A DNA stretch of 64,000 bases, taken from positions 187,001-251,000 of the forward strand of contig NZ_JABJUQ010000007.1 in NCBI RefSeq assembly GCF_013155385.1, read 5' to 3'. Shown here one piece after another: positions 9,661 through 18,874 of the stretch. Numbering within the stretch: position 1 is the stretch's first letter; each line of letters opens with the position of its first letter. The position numbers were made by a program, and so were the translations under genes. Below the pieces are notes generated by a model that made no database searches, had not been told where the DNA came from, and worked only from the letters and a program-made list of their open reading frames with translations. Origin of the DNA: Bacillus sp. WMMC1349. Its GTDB lineage: Bacteria > Bacillota > Bacilli > Bacillales > Bacillaceae.

Positions 9661-10781
9661 GCACTAACCATTTTGTGAACATCCAAAAAAACGATTTGCG
9701 TCGTTTTATAAAAGAGGTCTTTATTTCTCAAGGATTATTAGAAAAGCATAGTCAAACTGCTGCTGATGTACTATGTTATGCAGATGAGCATGGTTTTACT
9801 ACACATGGCGTGACCAATTTAAGAAATGTCTATTTAGAACGTTTAATGGATAGGCGTATCAATCCGAAAGCGGAATTTTCTATAGCCGCAGAATCGCCTG
9901 GTACAGCTGTCATTGACGCTCATCATGGTCTAGGTTTAGTAGCTGGTGATTATGCTATAAATGTCGCTATTCAAAAAGCAAAAAAGGTCGGTGTCGGATG
10001 TGTAGTTGTTCGTCAAAGTTCTCATTTTGGCAGTGCAGGATATTATACAAATTTAGCGCTTAAAAACGGTATGATAGGAATAGCAATGACAAATCTTGGT
10101 TCCCAAACGATTGCCCGCCCTTTAGGTGGTTCAGTGAACATGATTGGAACCAATCCTATTGCCATGAGTGCACCTGCAAAAAAAGTACCACCTTTCGTCC
10201 TTGACATGAGTACCACCGTTGTTGCGACTGGAAAGATTAGAGATGCTCAACGTCGGGGAGAATCAATACCTGAAGGTTGGTTAATTGATGATTACGGTCA
10301 GCCGCAAACCGACCCCAATACATACTTCGAGGGCACCGGTCATCTTCAGATGCTTGGGGGAGCGCTAGCAACAGGAGGAGCAAAAGGGTATGGCTTAGGT
10401 TTATTGGTCGATATCCTTTGCGGTGTGCTTTCTGGCGCAAATGTAGGTCCAGATCCAAAAATATTGAAAGCAGGACAAAGTGATGAGCAATCAAAAAAAG
10501 ATCAAAACATTGGCCACTTTTTTCTCGCATTAAATGTAGAAGCTTTTCGTCCTCTTTTAGAGTTTCAAGATCAAATGGATTCAATGCTAGAAACATTATT
10601 AAATTGTCCGACTACTTCTGATTCAAACCAAGTTGTTTATCCAGGATACTTAGAATCAATGAGAAAAAACCAATCTGAATTAGTCGCAATCGATAGAAGT
10701 GTTTTTGAAGATTTATCAAGATTAGGCAACCAATTTGATATCACTATACCTGAAACTGAAAAGGTGGTCACACACTCATGA
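9657..10781 (+). CDS. Ldh family (malate/lactate dehydrogenase-like, LDH2) oxidoreductase
   Basis: NAD(P)H-dependent 2-keto or imino acid reductase of the YiaK/DpkA/AllD superfamily (Pfam Ldh_2), distinct from the Rossmann lactate dehydrogenases. Typical segments are HGFTTHGV near residue 44, VVVRQSSHFGSAGYY, TNLGSQT, GTNPIAMSAP and the glycine-rich GGAKGYGLG. It is 374 aa, slightly longer than usual. It overlaps both neighbours by 4 bases. Family members reduce 2-keto acids, cyclic imines or ureidoglycolate; the substrate here is unknown. Confidence 0.85.
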   Translation: MSTNHFVNIQKNDLRRFIKEVFISQGLLEKHSQTAADVLCYADEHGFTTHGVTNLRNVYLERLMDRRINPKAEFSIAAESPGTAVIDAHHGLGLVAGDYAINVAIQKAKKVGVGCVVVRQSSHFGSAGYYTNLALKNGMIGIAMTNLGSQTIARPLGGSVNMIGTNPIAMSAPAKKVPPFVLDMSTTVVATGKIRDAQRRGESIPEGWLIDDYGQPQTDPNTYFEGTGHLQMLGGALATGGAKGYGLGLLVDILCGVLSGANVGPDPKILKAGQSDEQSKKDQNIGHFFLALNVEAFRPLLEFQDQMDSMLETLLNCPTTSDSNQVVYPGYLESMRKNQSELVAIDRSVFEDLSRLGNQFDITIPETEKVVTHS

Positions 10782-11698
10782 GTCTACGAATTGGCATAAT
10801 CGGCATGGGCGTTATTTCTAAATTTTATGTTTTTGCTTTACAAAACAAACTGAACAATCCTCTATTAACAGCAGTTTGTGACCTCAATGCTGAAAGATTG
10901 AAGAATTTTAATGATAGTGAAGTTTGGTGTTTCTCTCATTACCATGATCTATTAGCCAGAGAAGATATTGATGCAGTGATTGTAAATGTTCCAAATGATA
11001 AACATTTTGAAATATGTCGAGATGCTTTAAAAGCTGGAAAACATGTATGTTGCGAAAAACCATTGACTTTAACTATGGAAGAAGCTGAGGAACTGGTTGC
11101 TATTTCTCGTGAAATGAATGTTACTTTGTTCACAGCTTTTCATCGGAGATACAATCTTCATTTTGTTCAAGCGCTAGAGAAGTTGACGTCTAGAGAAGAG
11201 ATTGCTGCTGTTCATGCTAGTTATTTAGAGTTGATTGAAGAACACGCAGGGGAAGATAAATGGTATCTGCAGCCAGAAAGATGTGGTGGAGGCTGTGTTG
11301 CAGATAATGGACCGAACGTATTTGATACACTCTCCTTCTTTTTAGGAAAAATGAGGGTGCAAGCTGCAAATATCATCCGTGATGAACATCATGTTGACAT
11401 CAAAGCATATATTCAGTTAATTACTAATTCAGATATTAAAGTACATGTAGAACTTGATTGGGGTTATCTTCATGGTGAGAAAAAGGATGTTCTTATTATG
11501 TTAAAGAATGGTCAAAAGATATATGTCGATATGCTCGAAGGATTTCCTGAATTTAAGTCGTCTCTATACCATGAATATGAGCAAATTTTACTTGATTTCA
11601 AAAGGCAAATAGAGCTTGGAAATTGTCATGGAGAAGCAGGTTTAGATGCTGTCCGATTGGTACAAGAAACATATGAAACCGAGAATCTAAAAATATGA
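10778..11698 (+). CDS. Gfo/Idh/MocA family oxidoreductase (second copy)
   Basis: Second sugar-type NAD(P) dehydrogenase, 306 aa. The N-terminal Rossmann motif is IGIIGMGVISKFY (residues 5-17), and the catalytic EKPLT is at residues 93-97. It is more canonical than the first copy and only distantly related to it. With the two aminotransferases it gives the operon two oxidase/transaminase pairs. It overlaps upstream and downstream genes by 4 bases each. Confidence 0.82.
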   Translation: MSLRIGIIGMGVISKFYVFALQNKLNNPLLTAVCDLNAERLKNFNDSEVWCFSHYHDLLAREDIDAVIVNVPNDKHFEICRDALKAGKHVCCEKPLTLTMEEAEELVAISREMNVTLFTAFHRRYNLHFVQALEKLTSREEIAAVHASYLELIEEHAGEDKWYLQPERCGGGCVADNGPNVFDTLSFFLGKMRVQAANIIRDEHHVDIKAYIQLITNSDIKVHVELDWGYLHGEKKDVLIMLKNGQKIYVDMLEGFPEFKSSLYHEYEQILLDFKRQIELGNCHGEAGLDAVRLVQETYETENLKI

Positions 11699-12087
11699 AG
11701 CTTGTAAATAAGCGAATTGTCAAAGGTGCATTTGTTAAATTACTATTTCATAAACAAAAGTACAGAGGGATGAGATTGATGGATTTCGAAACACGCTGTG
11801 TACAACAGGGTGAGATTCACGAGATCGTAACAACAACACACAAAAATGCTAAAAGTGGTGACACCATAGATGAAGTCGGCTTTCTTGGTTTTGCAGAAAT
11901 GAACTGTGGCGGTGTGATTGAGCGTGGAGATCAAGTCATTATAAACAACAAGGTAATAGGTTATGTTTTAGGTTTTGATGATTGTCATTTTCCTAATCAT
12001 TACAATGTTTTGATTGCTGTAGAACAAACAATGACGGCCGATGAACTCCATATCGCGGTTGAAAATGAAATTATTTTTGGAGGGTAG
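11695..12087 (+). CDS. Uncharacterised 130-aa protein in biosynthetic operon
   Basis: I do not recognise this family with confidence. The protein is soluble (no signal peptide or membrane segment) and beta-rich in appearance. A segment near the C-terminus, GFDDCHFPNHYNV, has the look of a metal-binding or catalytic site (aspartates, cysteine, two histidines). ATG 11695 overlaps the preceding dehydrogenase by 4 bases, so it is translationally coupled to the pathway. It could be a small isomerase, cyclase or binding protein; this is a guess. Confidence 0.6.
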   Translation: MKLVNKRIVKGAFVKLLFHKQKYRGMRLMDFETRCVQQGEIHEIVTTTHKNAKSGDTIDEVGFLGFAEMNCGGVIERGDQVIINNKVIGYVLGFDDCHFPNHYNVLIAVEQTMTADELHIAVENEIIFGG

Positions 12088-12097
12088 TGAAAGCCAT

Positions 12098-12763
12098 ATG
12101 TATCAAACCATTTCAATGTCAGACGAAGTTGAAAACAAGCTGAATGGGGTACAAGTTTTTGCTGTCAAACTTGACTTAGAACCCATAGATAACGAAAAGT
12201 TAGATTTAAAAGCTGATTGGAAGGTTCTACATGAAAAATGGAAAGGGAAAAGCAAGTCAGAAGTTGCACAAACAGAACGTATCATGGCTTATCAAGATTT
12301 TTATCAACAACTTGGCTTAAATACTAAAAAAACACCTCCTTCAGTCCAAAATTTAATTCAGCGATTTTTGATAAAGGAGGAGTTGGCTCGAATTCCTGAG
12401 ATTCATCCGATTGTAGATGCAGTAAATATAGCCGCTGTTAAACATTTGATCCCCCTTGGCGTTTTTGATGCTGCCCAAGTTGAAGGAGATATTCGTTTAA
12501 CTTTATCGAAAGGTGGAGAACGGTTTCAACCGATCGGTAGCCAAAATCCAGAAGAATTGGCTTCAAATATGTTGGTGTTAACAGATGATGAAAAAGTCCT
12601 TTCCCTGTTCTGTTACCGTGATAGTGAGAAACAAAAGATAACAGAAAAAACACGTTCGATATGGATTCTAGGCTGTCAAGTTCCAGGTGTTTCGGCTGAA
12701 GTTATCTTTCATGCATTAGATGCATCCCAGTCTTATCTCAGTCAAACATTTCATCTTAAATAA
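12098..12763 (+). CDS. Stand-alone B3/B4 (phenylalanyl-tRNA synthetase beta-type editing) domain protein
   Basis: 221-aa protein matching the B3/B4 tRNA-binding/editing domain of PheT as a free-standing unit. Seen: the central segment PSVQNLIQRFL, the HPIVDAVN-type helix and the C-terminal GLxVPG-like loop (here CQVPGVSAEV). In PheRS this domain hydrolyses Tyr-tRNA(Phe); free B3/B4 proteins are believed to act as trans-editing or hydrolytic factors. ATG 12098 follows GGAGGG at 12079-12084. Its place in a biosynthetic operon suggests protection against mischarging by an amino-acid-like product, which is inference. Confidence 0.8.
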   Translation: MYQTISMSDEVENKLNGVQVFAVKLDLEPIDNEKLDLKADWKVLHEKWKGKSKSEVAQTERIMAYQDFYQQLGLNTKKTPPSVQNLIQRFLIKEELARIPEIHPIVDAVNIAAVKHLIPLGVFDAAQVEGDIRLTLSKGGERFQPIGSQNPEELASNMLVLTDDEKVLSLFCYRDSEKQKITEKTRSIWILGCQVPGVSAEVIFHALDASQSYLSQTFHLK

Positions 12764-12786
12764 TGAAAAATTGTGAGGTGGGAATA

Positions 12787-14145
12787 TTGGATCTTATTGA
12801 AAAAATAAATTCAAGACAAGCAAATATTGGTATTGTTGGTTTAGGTTATGTAGGTCTACCTCTTTGTATCGCTTTTGCCCAAACTGGATTTCGAGTTACA
12901 GGAATTGACTTAAATCAAGAGAAAGTAGATATTTTAAATAAGGGCTATTCGTATATCACGGATGTGAAAGATGAGGATATTCAGTTTATAGTTGATAATG
13001 GTCACTTTAAAGCAACAACTGAATTTTCCTGCATGAGCTTTCTTGATGCCATCTGTATTTGTGTTCCAACACCATTGAACAAGAACCTTGATCCGGACCT
13101 TTCTGCAATTGAATATGTTGTTGACAAACTTAAAAAACATTTGAGACCTGGGACACTTGTGGTATTAGAGAGTACTACTTATCCTGGTACTACTGAGGAG
13201 CGAATTGAAAAAGCACTAGCTCTTACTGATCTGCATGCTGGAATTGATTATCACCTATGTTATTCACCTGAACGAGTAGATCCTGGAAACAAAAAGTACA
13301 CCATTCTCAATACCCCAAAAGTAATAGGAGGTGTTACAAATAACTGTTTAAAGCTTGCAGAAACTCTTTATGGCACAATCGTAAATCAGATTTTTCCGGT
13401 CTCAACTCCAAAAGTTGCTGAAGTATCTAAATTATTAGAAAATACGTTCCGCAGTATTAATATTGCTTTTATTAATGAGATGGCACTAATGTGTGACTCC
13501 TTAGGTGTAAACATTTGGGAAGTTATAAAAGCAGCCTCTACTAAGCCTTTTGGGTTTATGCCATTTTATCCGGGACCTGGTATTGGCGGACATTGTATAC
13601 CCCTTGATCCGATGTATCTGACGTGGAGAGCAAAAGAAGAGAATTTTTTTAGTCGCTTTATCGAACTTTCCCAAGATATCAACAGGAACATGCCAAAGTA
13701 TGTTGTCGGAAAAATATCTGAATTGCTTAATGCTCAAAAGAAATGTGTAAATGGAGGAAGAATCTTATTGCTGGGAATGGCATATAAACCAGATGTAAAC
13801 GATCACCGAGAGTCGCCCAGTTTAAATGTTTATGAACTTTTAAAAGAAAAAGGAGCCGTCATAACGGTTAACGATCCATTTTGTGATCATATTTTAGATG
13901 TTAATGATCAGCAAATCAACATTCAAACAGAGATGAACTATGAAGAACTTTGTCACTACGACTTGATTGCGCTCCTTACTGCACATTCCACTTATGATTT
14001 CAAAAGAATTGCTGAATCCGGAGTGCCAATCTTAGATACTCGGAATGCTTTTAATGGATTGAACACACCTCATGTGACATGTATTGGCGACGTCCTCAAA
14101 GAGGCCGGTCCTGTCATATCAGAAACGGTGCTTGCTGGCGGGTGA
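12787..14145 (+). CDS. Nucleotide-sugar 6-dehydrogenase (UDP-GlcNAc/ManNAc or UDP-Glc dehydrogenase family)
   Basis: Four-electron NAD-dependent dehydrogenase that turns a UDP-sugar into a UDP-uronate. Three domains are visible: N-terminal Rossmann (IVGLGYVGLPL), a central dimerisation helix region (LLENTFRSINIAFINE) and a C-terminal UDP-binding domain (LLGMAYKPDVNDHRESPS). The catalytic cysteine is in GIGGHCIPLDP. It resembles the WecC/WbpA branch more than TuaD. TTG 12787, preceded by GAGGTGGGA, is the best-supported start; an ATG at 12763 lies in the same frame but has no ribosome site. It supplies a uronate sugar or modifies the cluster product. Confidence 0.85.
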   Translation: MDLIEKINSRQANIGIVGLGYVGLPLCIAFAQTGFRVTGIDLNQEKVDILNKGYSYITDVKDEDIQFIVDNGHFKATTEFSCMSFLDAICICVPTPLNKNLDPDLSAIEYVVDKLKKHLRPGTLVVLESTTYPGTTEERIEKALALTDLHAGIDYHLCYSPERVDPGNKKYTILNTPKVIGGVTNNCLKLAETLYGTIVNQIFPVSTPKVAEVSKLLENTFRSINIAFINEMALMCDSLGVNIWEVIKAASTKPFGFMPFYPGPGIGGHCIPLDPMYLTWRAKEENFFSRFIELSQDINRNMPKYVVGKISELLNAQKKCVNGGRILLLGMAYKPDVNDHRESPSLNVYELLKEKGAVITVNDPFCDHILDVNDQQINIQTEMNYEELCHYDLIALLTAHSTYDFKRIAESGVPILDTRNAFNGLNTPHVTCIGDVLKEAGPVISETVLAGG

Positions 14146-14170
14146 ATTGGCTCCGTATAGGAGGAATCAA

Positions 14171-15100
14171 ATGAAACATCAGGTAAAAGCTTATCTAGCA
14201 ATGGCAATTGCGATGACGACAGTTGGTAGCTCTTTTGTCATTGGAAAATGGATTTTAAATGACTTTCCCATATATTTAGCTTCGGGAATCCGTTATGGAA
14301 TTGCTGCGGTATTACTATTAATATTTCTTTATTTGACGGAAAAACCTTTTCCGAAGATTTCAAAAAGTGATTTATGGACTCTCTTTATGTTGGCATTGAC
14401 AGGTGTATTTGGCTTTAGCGTATTATTGCTTTACGGTTTAAAGTACACGACAGCAACAGAAAGTGGCATTATCACTAGTACTACTCCAATGGTCATTTGT
14501 TTCATATCATTTATGTTTTTAAAAGAAAAGTTATCTCGTCATCAATGGCTTGGGATATTGTTAGCTGTATGCGGGATTTCGGTTATCCACTTGTTAAGCG
14601 GTGAATCTCATGAAGTCATTCCAGGTGTTCCTAAGTGGATAGGAACAATCTTAATATTTGGTGCTGTTGTAGGCGAGTCATTATTTACGATATTCGGTAA
14701 GGTACTCTCTGGGAAACTGTCTGCTTTATGTATTGCAACCTTTGCTACGTTAATGGGGTTCTTCATGTTTTTACCGTTTGCAATTTATGAGGCACTATCG
14801 TTCGATTTTACTCAACCAACAATGACCAGTTGGCTCAATATCATTTATTATGCAGTGATTGTGACAGTTGTCGGCTTTGTGCTTTGGTATTATGGCGTTT
14901 CTAAAGTTCCTGTCAGTACATCGGCAGTATTTACTGGAATTATTGCTGTATCTTCCCTTCTGCTTTCATATATTTTTCTGAAAGAAACCATTCAGTGGGG
15001 ACATTTTGTAGGGATTGCTTGTGTATTACTGGGAATTATCGCGACAACTCGGCCAGACAAAACACAATTGCAAGAAAAATCCCCCACAATTAAAAGCTGA
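14171..15100 (+). CDS. EamA/DMT family transporter
   Basis: Drug/metabolite transporter with about ten hydrophobic segments (two EamA repeats), 309 aa. ATG 14171 follows AGGAGG at 14159-14164. The first repeat contains GSSFVIGKW and the typical tail TATESGIITSTTPM; the second ends with KETIQWGHFVGIACVLLGI. It is the last gene before the operon terminator and the only transporter in the cluster, so it is the likely exporter of the product (inference). Confidence 0.87.
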   Translation: MKHQVKAYLAMAIAMTTVGSSFVIGKWILNDFPIYLASGIRYGIAAVLLLIFLYLTEKPFPKISKSDLWTLFMLALTGVFGFSVLLLYGLKYTTATESGIITSTTPMVICFISFMFLKEKLSRHQWLGILLAVCGISVIHLLSGESHEVIPGVPKWIGTILIFGAVVGESLFTIFGKVLSGKLSALCIATFATLMGFFMFLPFAIYEALSFDFTQPTMTSWLNIIYYAVIVTVVGFVLWYYGVSKVPVSTSAVFTGIIAVSSLLLSYIFLKETIQWGHFVGIACVLLGIIATTRPDKTQLQEKSPTIKS

Positions 15101-15110
15101 ATCGTTCATT

Positions 15111-15146
15111 AGAGAGGGGTTTCTGGAAAAACCCCCTCTCTTTTTA
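15111..15146 (+). terminator. Rho-independent terminator of the trp-plus-biosynthetic operon
   Basis: GAGAGGGGTTT pairs with AAACCCCCTCTC (one mismatch region) around a short loop and is followed by TTTTT. It closes the operon 10 bases after the EamA stop. Confidence 0.88.
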
Positions 15147-15355
15147 AAACACTTAAACCAAAGGATAACGGTCCAAATCAATAGATAATCAGTTTAGCTT
15201 TTTGAAATCACACGACAGTAAACAAATACCTTTTATTTCATTTCTTGAAGGTCTCTCTAGGGTTAGTCATCTTTCCGTTAACTAAGCATGGAGAGAACAC
15301 TTTGCCTCTACAAGTGTGTATACTTAAATCAACAAACAAAAAACGGAGGCAACCT

Positions 15356-16060
15356 ATGAAACAGTATCGGACATTATTTTTTGATGTAGATCAGACACTT
15401 TTAGATTTTAGTGCAGCGGAGGATTCAGCGCTGCACATGCTTTTTGAGCAGCAAAACATAGCTTTTACAAAGGAGATCGAATCAGATTATAAAAAGGTGA
15501 ACCATAGATTATGGAGGGCGTTCGAAGACGGAGAAATGGATCGTGATGAAGTGGTCAACACTCGCTTTTCTCTGTTATTCAAGGAGTATGGCATTGATGT
15601 TGATGGAGTTTTACTAGAGAAGCAGTATCAGAGTTTCCTTGAGAAAGGGCATCAATTAATAGATGGAGCTTTTCAATTGATTGAAAACTTAAAAGATCAA
15701 TATGATTTATATATCGTGACGAACGGCATTTCTAAAACACAGTATAAACGTTTGCATGATTCAGGATTGTATCCGATGTTTAAAGATATTTTTGTTTCAG
15801 AAGACACCGGTTACCAAAAGCCGATGAAGGAATACTTTGATTACGTGTTTGCGCGGGTTCCGCATTTTAGAAAAGAACAAAGCCTGATTATCGGGGACTC
15901 TTTAACAGCGGACATCAAAGGGGGTCAATTGGCAGGAGTTGATACGTGCTGGATGAACCCTAGTCTGAAACCTCATCATATCGACATTGTTCCTACATAT
16001 CAAATTCAAAAACTGGCTGAGTTGTATCAAATTCTAGACCGTAAGGCAGACGCATCTTAA
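15356..16060 (+). CDS. HAD superfamily hydrolase, YjjG/YfnB-type nucleotidase
   Basis: 234-aa HAD phosphatase of the noncanonical pyrimidine nucleotidase group. Motif I is FFDVDQTLLDF, motif II IVTNGIS, motif III lysine in GYQKPMKEYF and motif IV IIGDSLTADIKGG. A helical cap lies between motifs I and II. ATG 15356 is set by CGGAGG at 15344-15349; the frame is open further upstream but without a ribosome site. A monocistronic unit with its own terminator. Confidence 0.88.
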   Translation: MKQYRTLFFDVDQTLLDFSAAEDSALHMLFEQQNIAFTKEIESDYKKVNHRLWRAFEDGEMDRDEVVNTRFSLLFKEYGIDVDGVLLEKQYQSFLEKGHQLIDGAFQLIENLKDQYDLYIVTNGISKTQYKRLHDSGLYPMFKDIFVSEDTGYQKPMKEYFDYVFARVPHFRKEQSLIIGDSLTADIKGGQLAGVDTCWMNPSLKPHHIDIVPTYQIQKLAELYQILDRKADAS

Positions 16061-16079
16061 AATCAAGATGCGTTTTTTT
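16050..16079 (+). terminator. Terminator of the HAD gene
   Basis: ACGCATCTT and AAGATGCG form a stem around AAAATC, followed by TTTTTTT. The left arm overlaps the gene's last codons. Confidence 0.88.
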
Positions 16080-16146
16080 ATTTTATATCAATATAGTGCT
16101 TAGCCATCATTTAATCTCTTAAAAAAGTGTTCTTCTGAAAAAACAA

Positions 16147-16175
16147 TTGTATATTATGAAAAAATTTATTATGAT
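16147..16175 (+). promoter_or_regulatory. Candidate sigma-A promoter for the amino acid permease
   Basis: TTGTAT (16147-16152) and TATGAT (16170-16175) are separated by exactly 17 bases, leaving a leader of about 90 bases before the GTG start. Confidence 0.5.
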
Positions 16176-16272
16176 AAAATAAGTTAATTGGAAATTATAT
16201 CATAAGTTTTCAGATTTTTATCACTACTTAAATAGAAAAAGGAGTCCCCTTTTACTTAGAGGAGGAAGAGAA

Positions 16273-17625
16273 GTGGCTAACAAAGAACTGAAGAGGGGTT
16301 TGGGAGCACGCCATATTCAGATGATTGCTTTAGGCGGTACAATCGGTGTTGGTTTATTTATGGGATCAGCCAGCACGATTAAATGGACTGGTCCGTCTGT
16401 TCTACTTGCTTATGCAATCTGCGGAATCTTTATCTTTTTTATTATGCGTGCAATGGGAGAAATGTTGTATGTGGAACCTAGTACGGGTTCATTTGCGACA
16501 TTTGGTCATCAATATATTCACCCGCTTGCTGGCTATTTGACAGCGTGGAGCAACTGGTTTCAGTGGGTAATCGTCGGGATGTCAGAGATTATCGCCGTTG
16601 GGGAGTATATGCAGTATTGGTTCCCTGATCTGCCTGCATGGATACCAGGGATTATCGCGATGGCAATCCTTGGCGGTGCTAATCTGATTTCCGTTAAATC
16701 GTTTGGAGAATTTGAGTTTTGGTTTGCCATGATTAAAATCATTACGATTGTTTTAATGATTATCGCTGGATTTGGTTTGATTTTCTTCGGTTTTGGCAAT
16801 GGCGGGCATGCCATCGGTTTGTCAAATCTTTGGTCACATGGAGGTTTCTTTACAGGAGGCTTTACAGGATTCTTCTTTGCATTATCTCTTGTCATCGCAG
16901 CCTATCAAGGAGTTGAACTGATCGGGATTACAGCCGGGGAAGCAAAAGATCCGCAAAACACGTTAAAAAGTGCTATTCAAAGTCTCATCTGGCGTATTTT
17001 AATTTTTTATATCGGTGCCATTTTTGTCATCGTTACAGTTTACCCTTGGGATGAACTAAACACATTGGGAAGCCCGTTTGTCTCAACATTTGCGAAAATC
17101 GGAATTACTGCAGCAGCTGGTATCATTAACTTTGTTGTGATTACTGCAGCTATGTCAGGCTGTAACAGCGGTATTTTCAGTGCAGGACGTATGCTTTATA
17201 CTTTGGGTGTCAATGGACAAGCGCCAGCAATCTTTAAGAAGATTTCCCGAAATGGTGTACCATTGTATGGAACCATTGCTGTGCTAACTGGTTTAGTAGT
17301 CGGTGTTGTTTTAAATTATATTTCACCGCCGAACATCTTTGTCTATGTATATAGTGCCAGTGTCCTACCAGGGATGATTCCATGTTTTGTGATTTTAATT
17401 AGCCATATCGGTTTTAGAAAGGCGAAAGGGGCTGAACTTGACAATCATCCGTTCAAAATGCCATTTGCGCCTGTTACAAACTATTTAACGATTGCCTTTT
17501 TACTCATGGTTTTAGTTGGAATGTGGTTCAACGATGATACGCGTGTATCTTTAATTGTTGGGGTTGCGTTTATGGCGGTGATTACTGCTAGTTATTATCT
17601 ATTTAGAATTGGCAAGCGTGTTTAA
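16273..17625 (+). CDS. Amino acid permease, APC family (YtnA/AlaP-like)
   Basis: 450-aa integral membrane amino-acid/proton symporter with twelve hydrophobic segments. The N-terminal signature [19 protein letters not shown] is that of the AAT branch, and the sequence closely resembles B. subtilis YtnA (alanine/serine permease) and CycA. GTG 16273 lies 8 bases after AGAGGAGG. Substrate specificity (alanine, serine, glycine or their D-forms) is inferred from resemblance only. Confidence 0.9.
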   Translation: MANKELKRGLGARHIQMIALGGTIGVGLFMGSASTIKWTGPSVLLAYAICGIFIFFIMRAMGEMLYVEPSTGSFATFGHQYIHPLAGYLTAWSNWFQWVIVGMSEIIAVGEYMQYWFPDLPAWIPGIIAMAILGGANLISVKSFGEFEFWFAMIKIITIVLMIIAGFGLIFFGFGNGGHAIGLSNLWSHGGFFTGGFTGFFFALSLVIAAYQGVELIGITAGEAKDPQNTLKSAIQSLIWRILIFYIGAIFVIVTVYPWDELNTLGSPFVSTFAKIGITAAAGIINFVVITAAMSGCNSGIFSAGRMLYTLGVNGQAPAIFKKISRNGVPLYGTIAVLTGLVVGVVLNYISPPNIFVYVYSASVLPGMIPCFVILISHIGFRKAKGAELDNHPFKMPFAPVTNYLTIAFLLMVLVGMWFNDDTRVSLIVGVAFMAVITASYYLFRIGKRV

Positions 17626-17650
17626 AAATTCAGTACTGAGCCTGATCATG

Positions 17651-17682
17651 AAAAGCTCCCCAAAAAAATAGGGGAGCTTTTC
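17651..17682. terminator. Bidirectional terminator between permease and erythromycin esterase homologue
   Basis: AAAAGCTCCCC and GGGGAGCTTTT flank CAAAAAAATA-type loop sequence. The symmetric A/T ends allow termination of both convergent genes. Confidence 0.88.
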
Positions 17683-17688
17683 AATTGC

Positions 17689-18864
17689 TCAAATATACGC
17701 TGGGGGAGTGACGCTCTTCACTAGAACAAGGCCATCATATTGTTCAGAAGGTCTTATGGTCATTTCTCCAAGACCTCCATCCATTGCAGTGATCGTGTTG
17801 TGAATCCACATTGAATCACCATGATTTGGAGGACTCGTGAGATCAATAAAGGAAATGGGTAAATGAGTTGAAGCCATATATTGTTCAATGCTGTGTTCGG
17901 GTGGCTTTTTCACTTCGTATACTTCTCTATTATTGTGAGCGACCGATCCTTCATACATAAACATGCCGATGATGTAAGACTGCGTTTTAATTGACTCAGG
18001 CAAATAGGAGCCGATCGAACGAAAACCAATGATATTTTTAATGTTTTTTGCAATGTGACCATTGTGTGCCCAGATGATTACTTTTTCGTCAGGGTGCATG
18101 TTTGTCACATACCATTTAAGATTATCAGCCATTGCTTGATCACGAATTTTTAATGTTTTTCTCATACCATGGGAAAGCATTGAAATAAAGTCGATGCGAT
18201 TAACAATGACCCGTCTGATGATTTGAAAATAACTCGTTTCTGGTATATGGTTTGCGATTTCTTCTTCATGCTGATCTAGAAAGCTCAGTAATTCTTTATA
18301 CGCATCCTTGAGTGTTCTGCATGTTCTTACGTTCCTTCTGTAGAAAGGTAAAAAATAGGCTCGTCCTTTTTTTTCTTTATATAGTGCTAAAACGTCATTC
18401 TCCATTGTCCAGACTTTCTCTGAATAAGGCTGATCAAGTTTAGCAATCATATCGACCAATTTTTTCGAAAATATCAATTCCCTAGAGGAGAATTGTATAT
18501 CAATCCCGCTTAAATGGAGATGAGATTTTTTCATGTACTTAAAAAGCTCTAGCACCTCTTCGGTATGCCAAACTGGAAAAATGGTCTTCTTCATGACCTT
18601 TTCTGGTTCCAATGTTTTCTCAAAGTCATTAAAATAACTGCACTCACCTAAACCGCTCTCAAAGAGAATATGATTGAATCCAAGCTGTTCATGAAGATAT
18701 TGAATCATTCGAACTTTTAATTGGCTATGTTGGGCAACTCCATGACCATTTTCACCTAGAAAAACGATTCTTTTATTTTGTAAGTATTGATCTAAAAATG
18801 AGAACGATTCTAATTGATCATTGATTTCATGAAGGTGGTCTTTTGTCCACTGTTCTTGATTCAT
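17689..18864 (-). CDS. Erythromycin esterase family protein
   Basis: 391-aa protein of the EreA/EreB superfamily. The N-terminal motif FLGENGHGVAQ (near residues 34-44) carries the glutamate and histidine of the active site; FESGLGE and IIWAHNGHIAK follow. True Ere enzymes open the macrolide lactone, but many Bacillus homologues (YbfO, Bcr135/136-like) have no proven resistance role, so macrolide resistance should not be assumed. No signal peptide. It lies 10 bases after the ABC exporter gene on the same strand, so the two are probably co-transcribed. Confidence 0.85.
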   Translation of the reverse strand: MNQEQWTKDHLHEINDQLESFSFLDQYLQNKRIVFLGENGHGVAQHSQLKVRMIQYLHEQLGFNHILFESGLGECSYFNDFEKTLEPEKVMKKTIFPVWHTEEVLELFKYMKKSHLHLSGIDIQFSSRELIFSKKLVDMIAKLDQPYSEKVWTMENDVLALYKEKKGRAYFLPFYRRNVRTCRTLKDAYKELLSFLDQHEEEIANHIPETSYFQIIRRVIVNRIDFISMLSHGMRKTLKIRDQAMADNLKWYVTNMHPDEKVIIWAHNGHIAKNIKNIIGFRSIGSYLPESIKTQSYIIGMFMYEGSVAHNNREVYEVKKPPEHSIEQYMASTHLPISFIDLTSPPNHGDSMWIHNTITAMDGGLGEMTIRPSEQYDGLVLVKSVTPPAYI

Positions 18865-18874
18865 CGATATCCCC

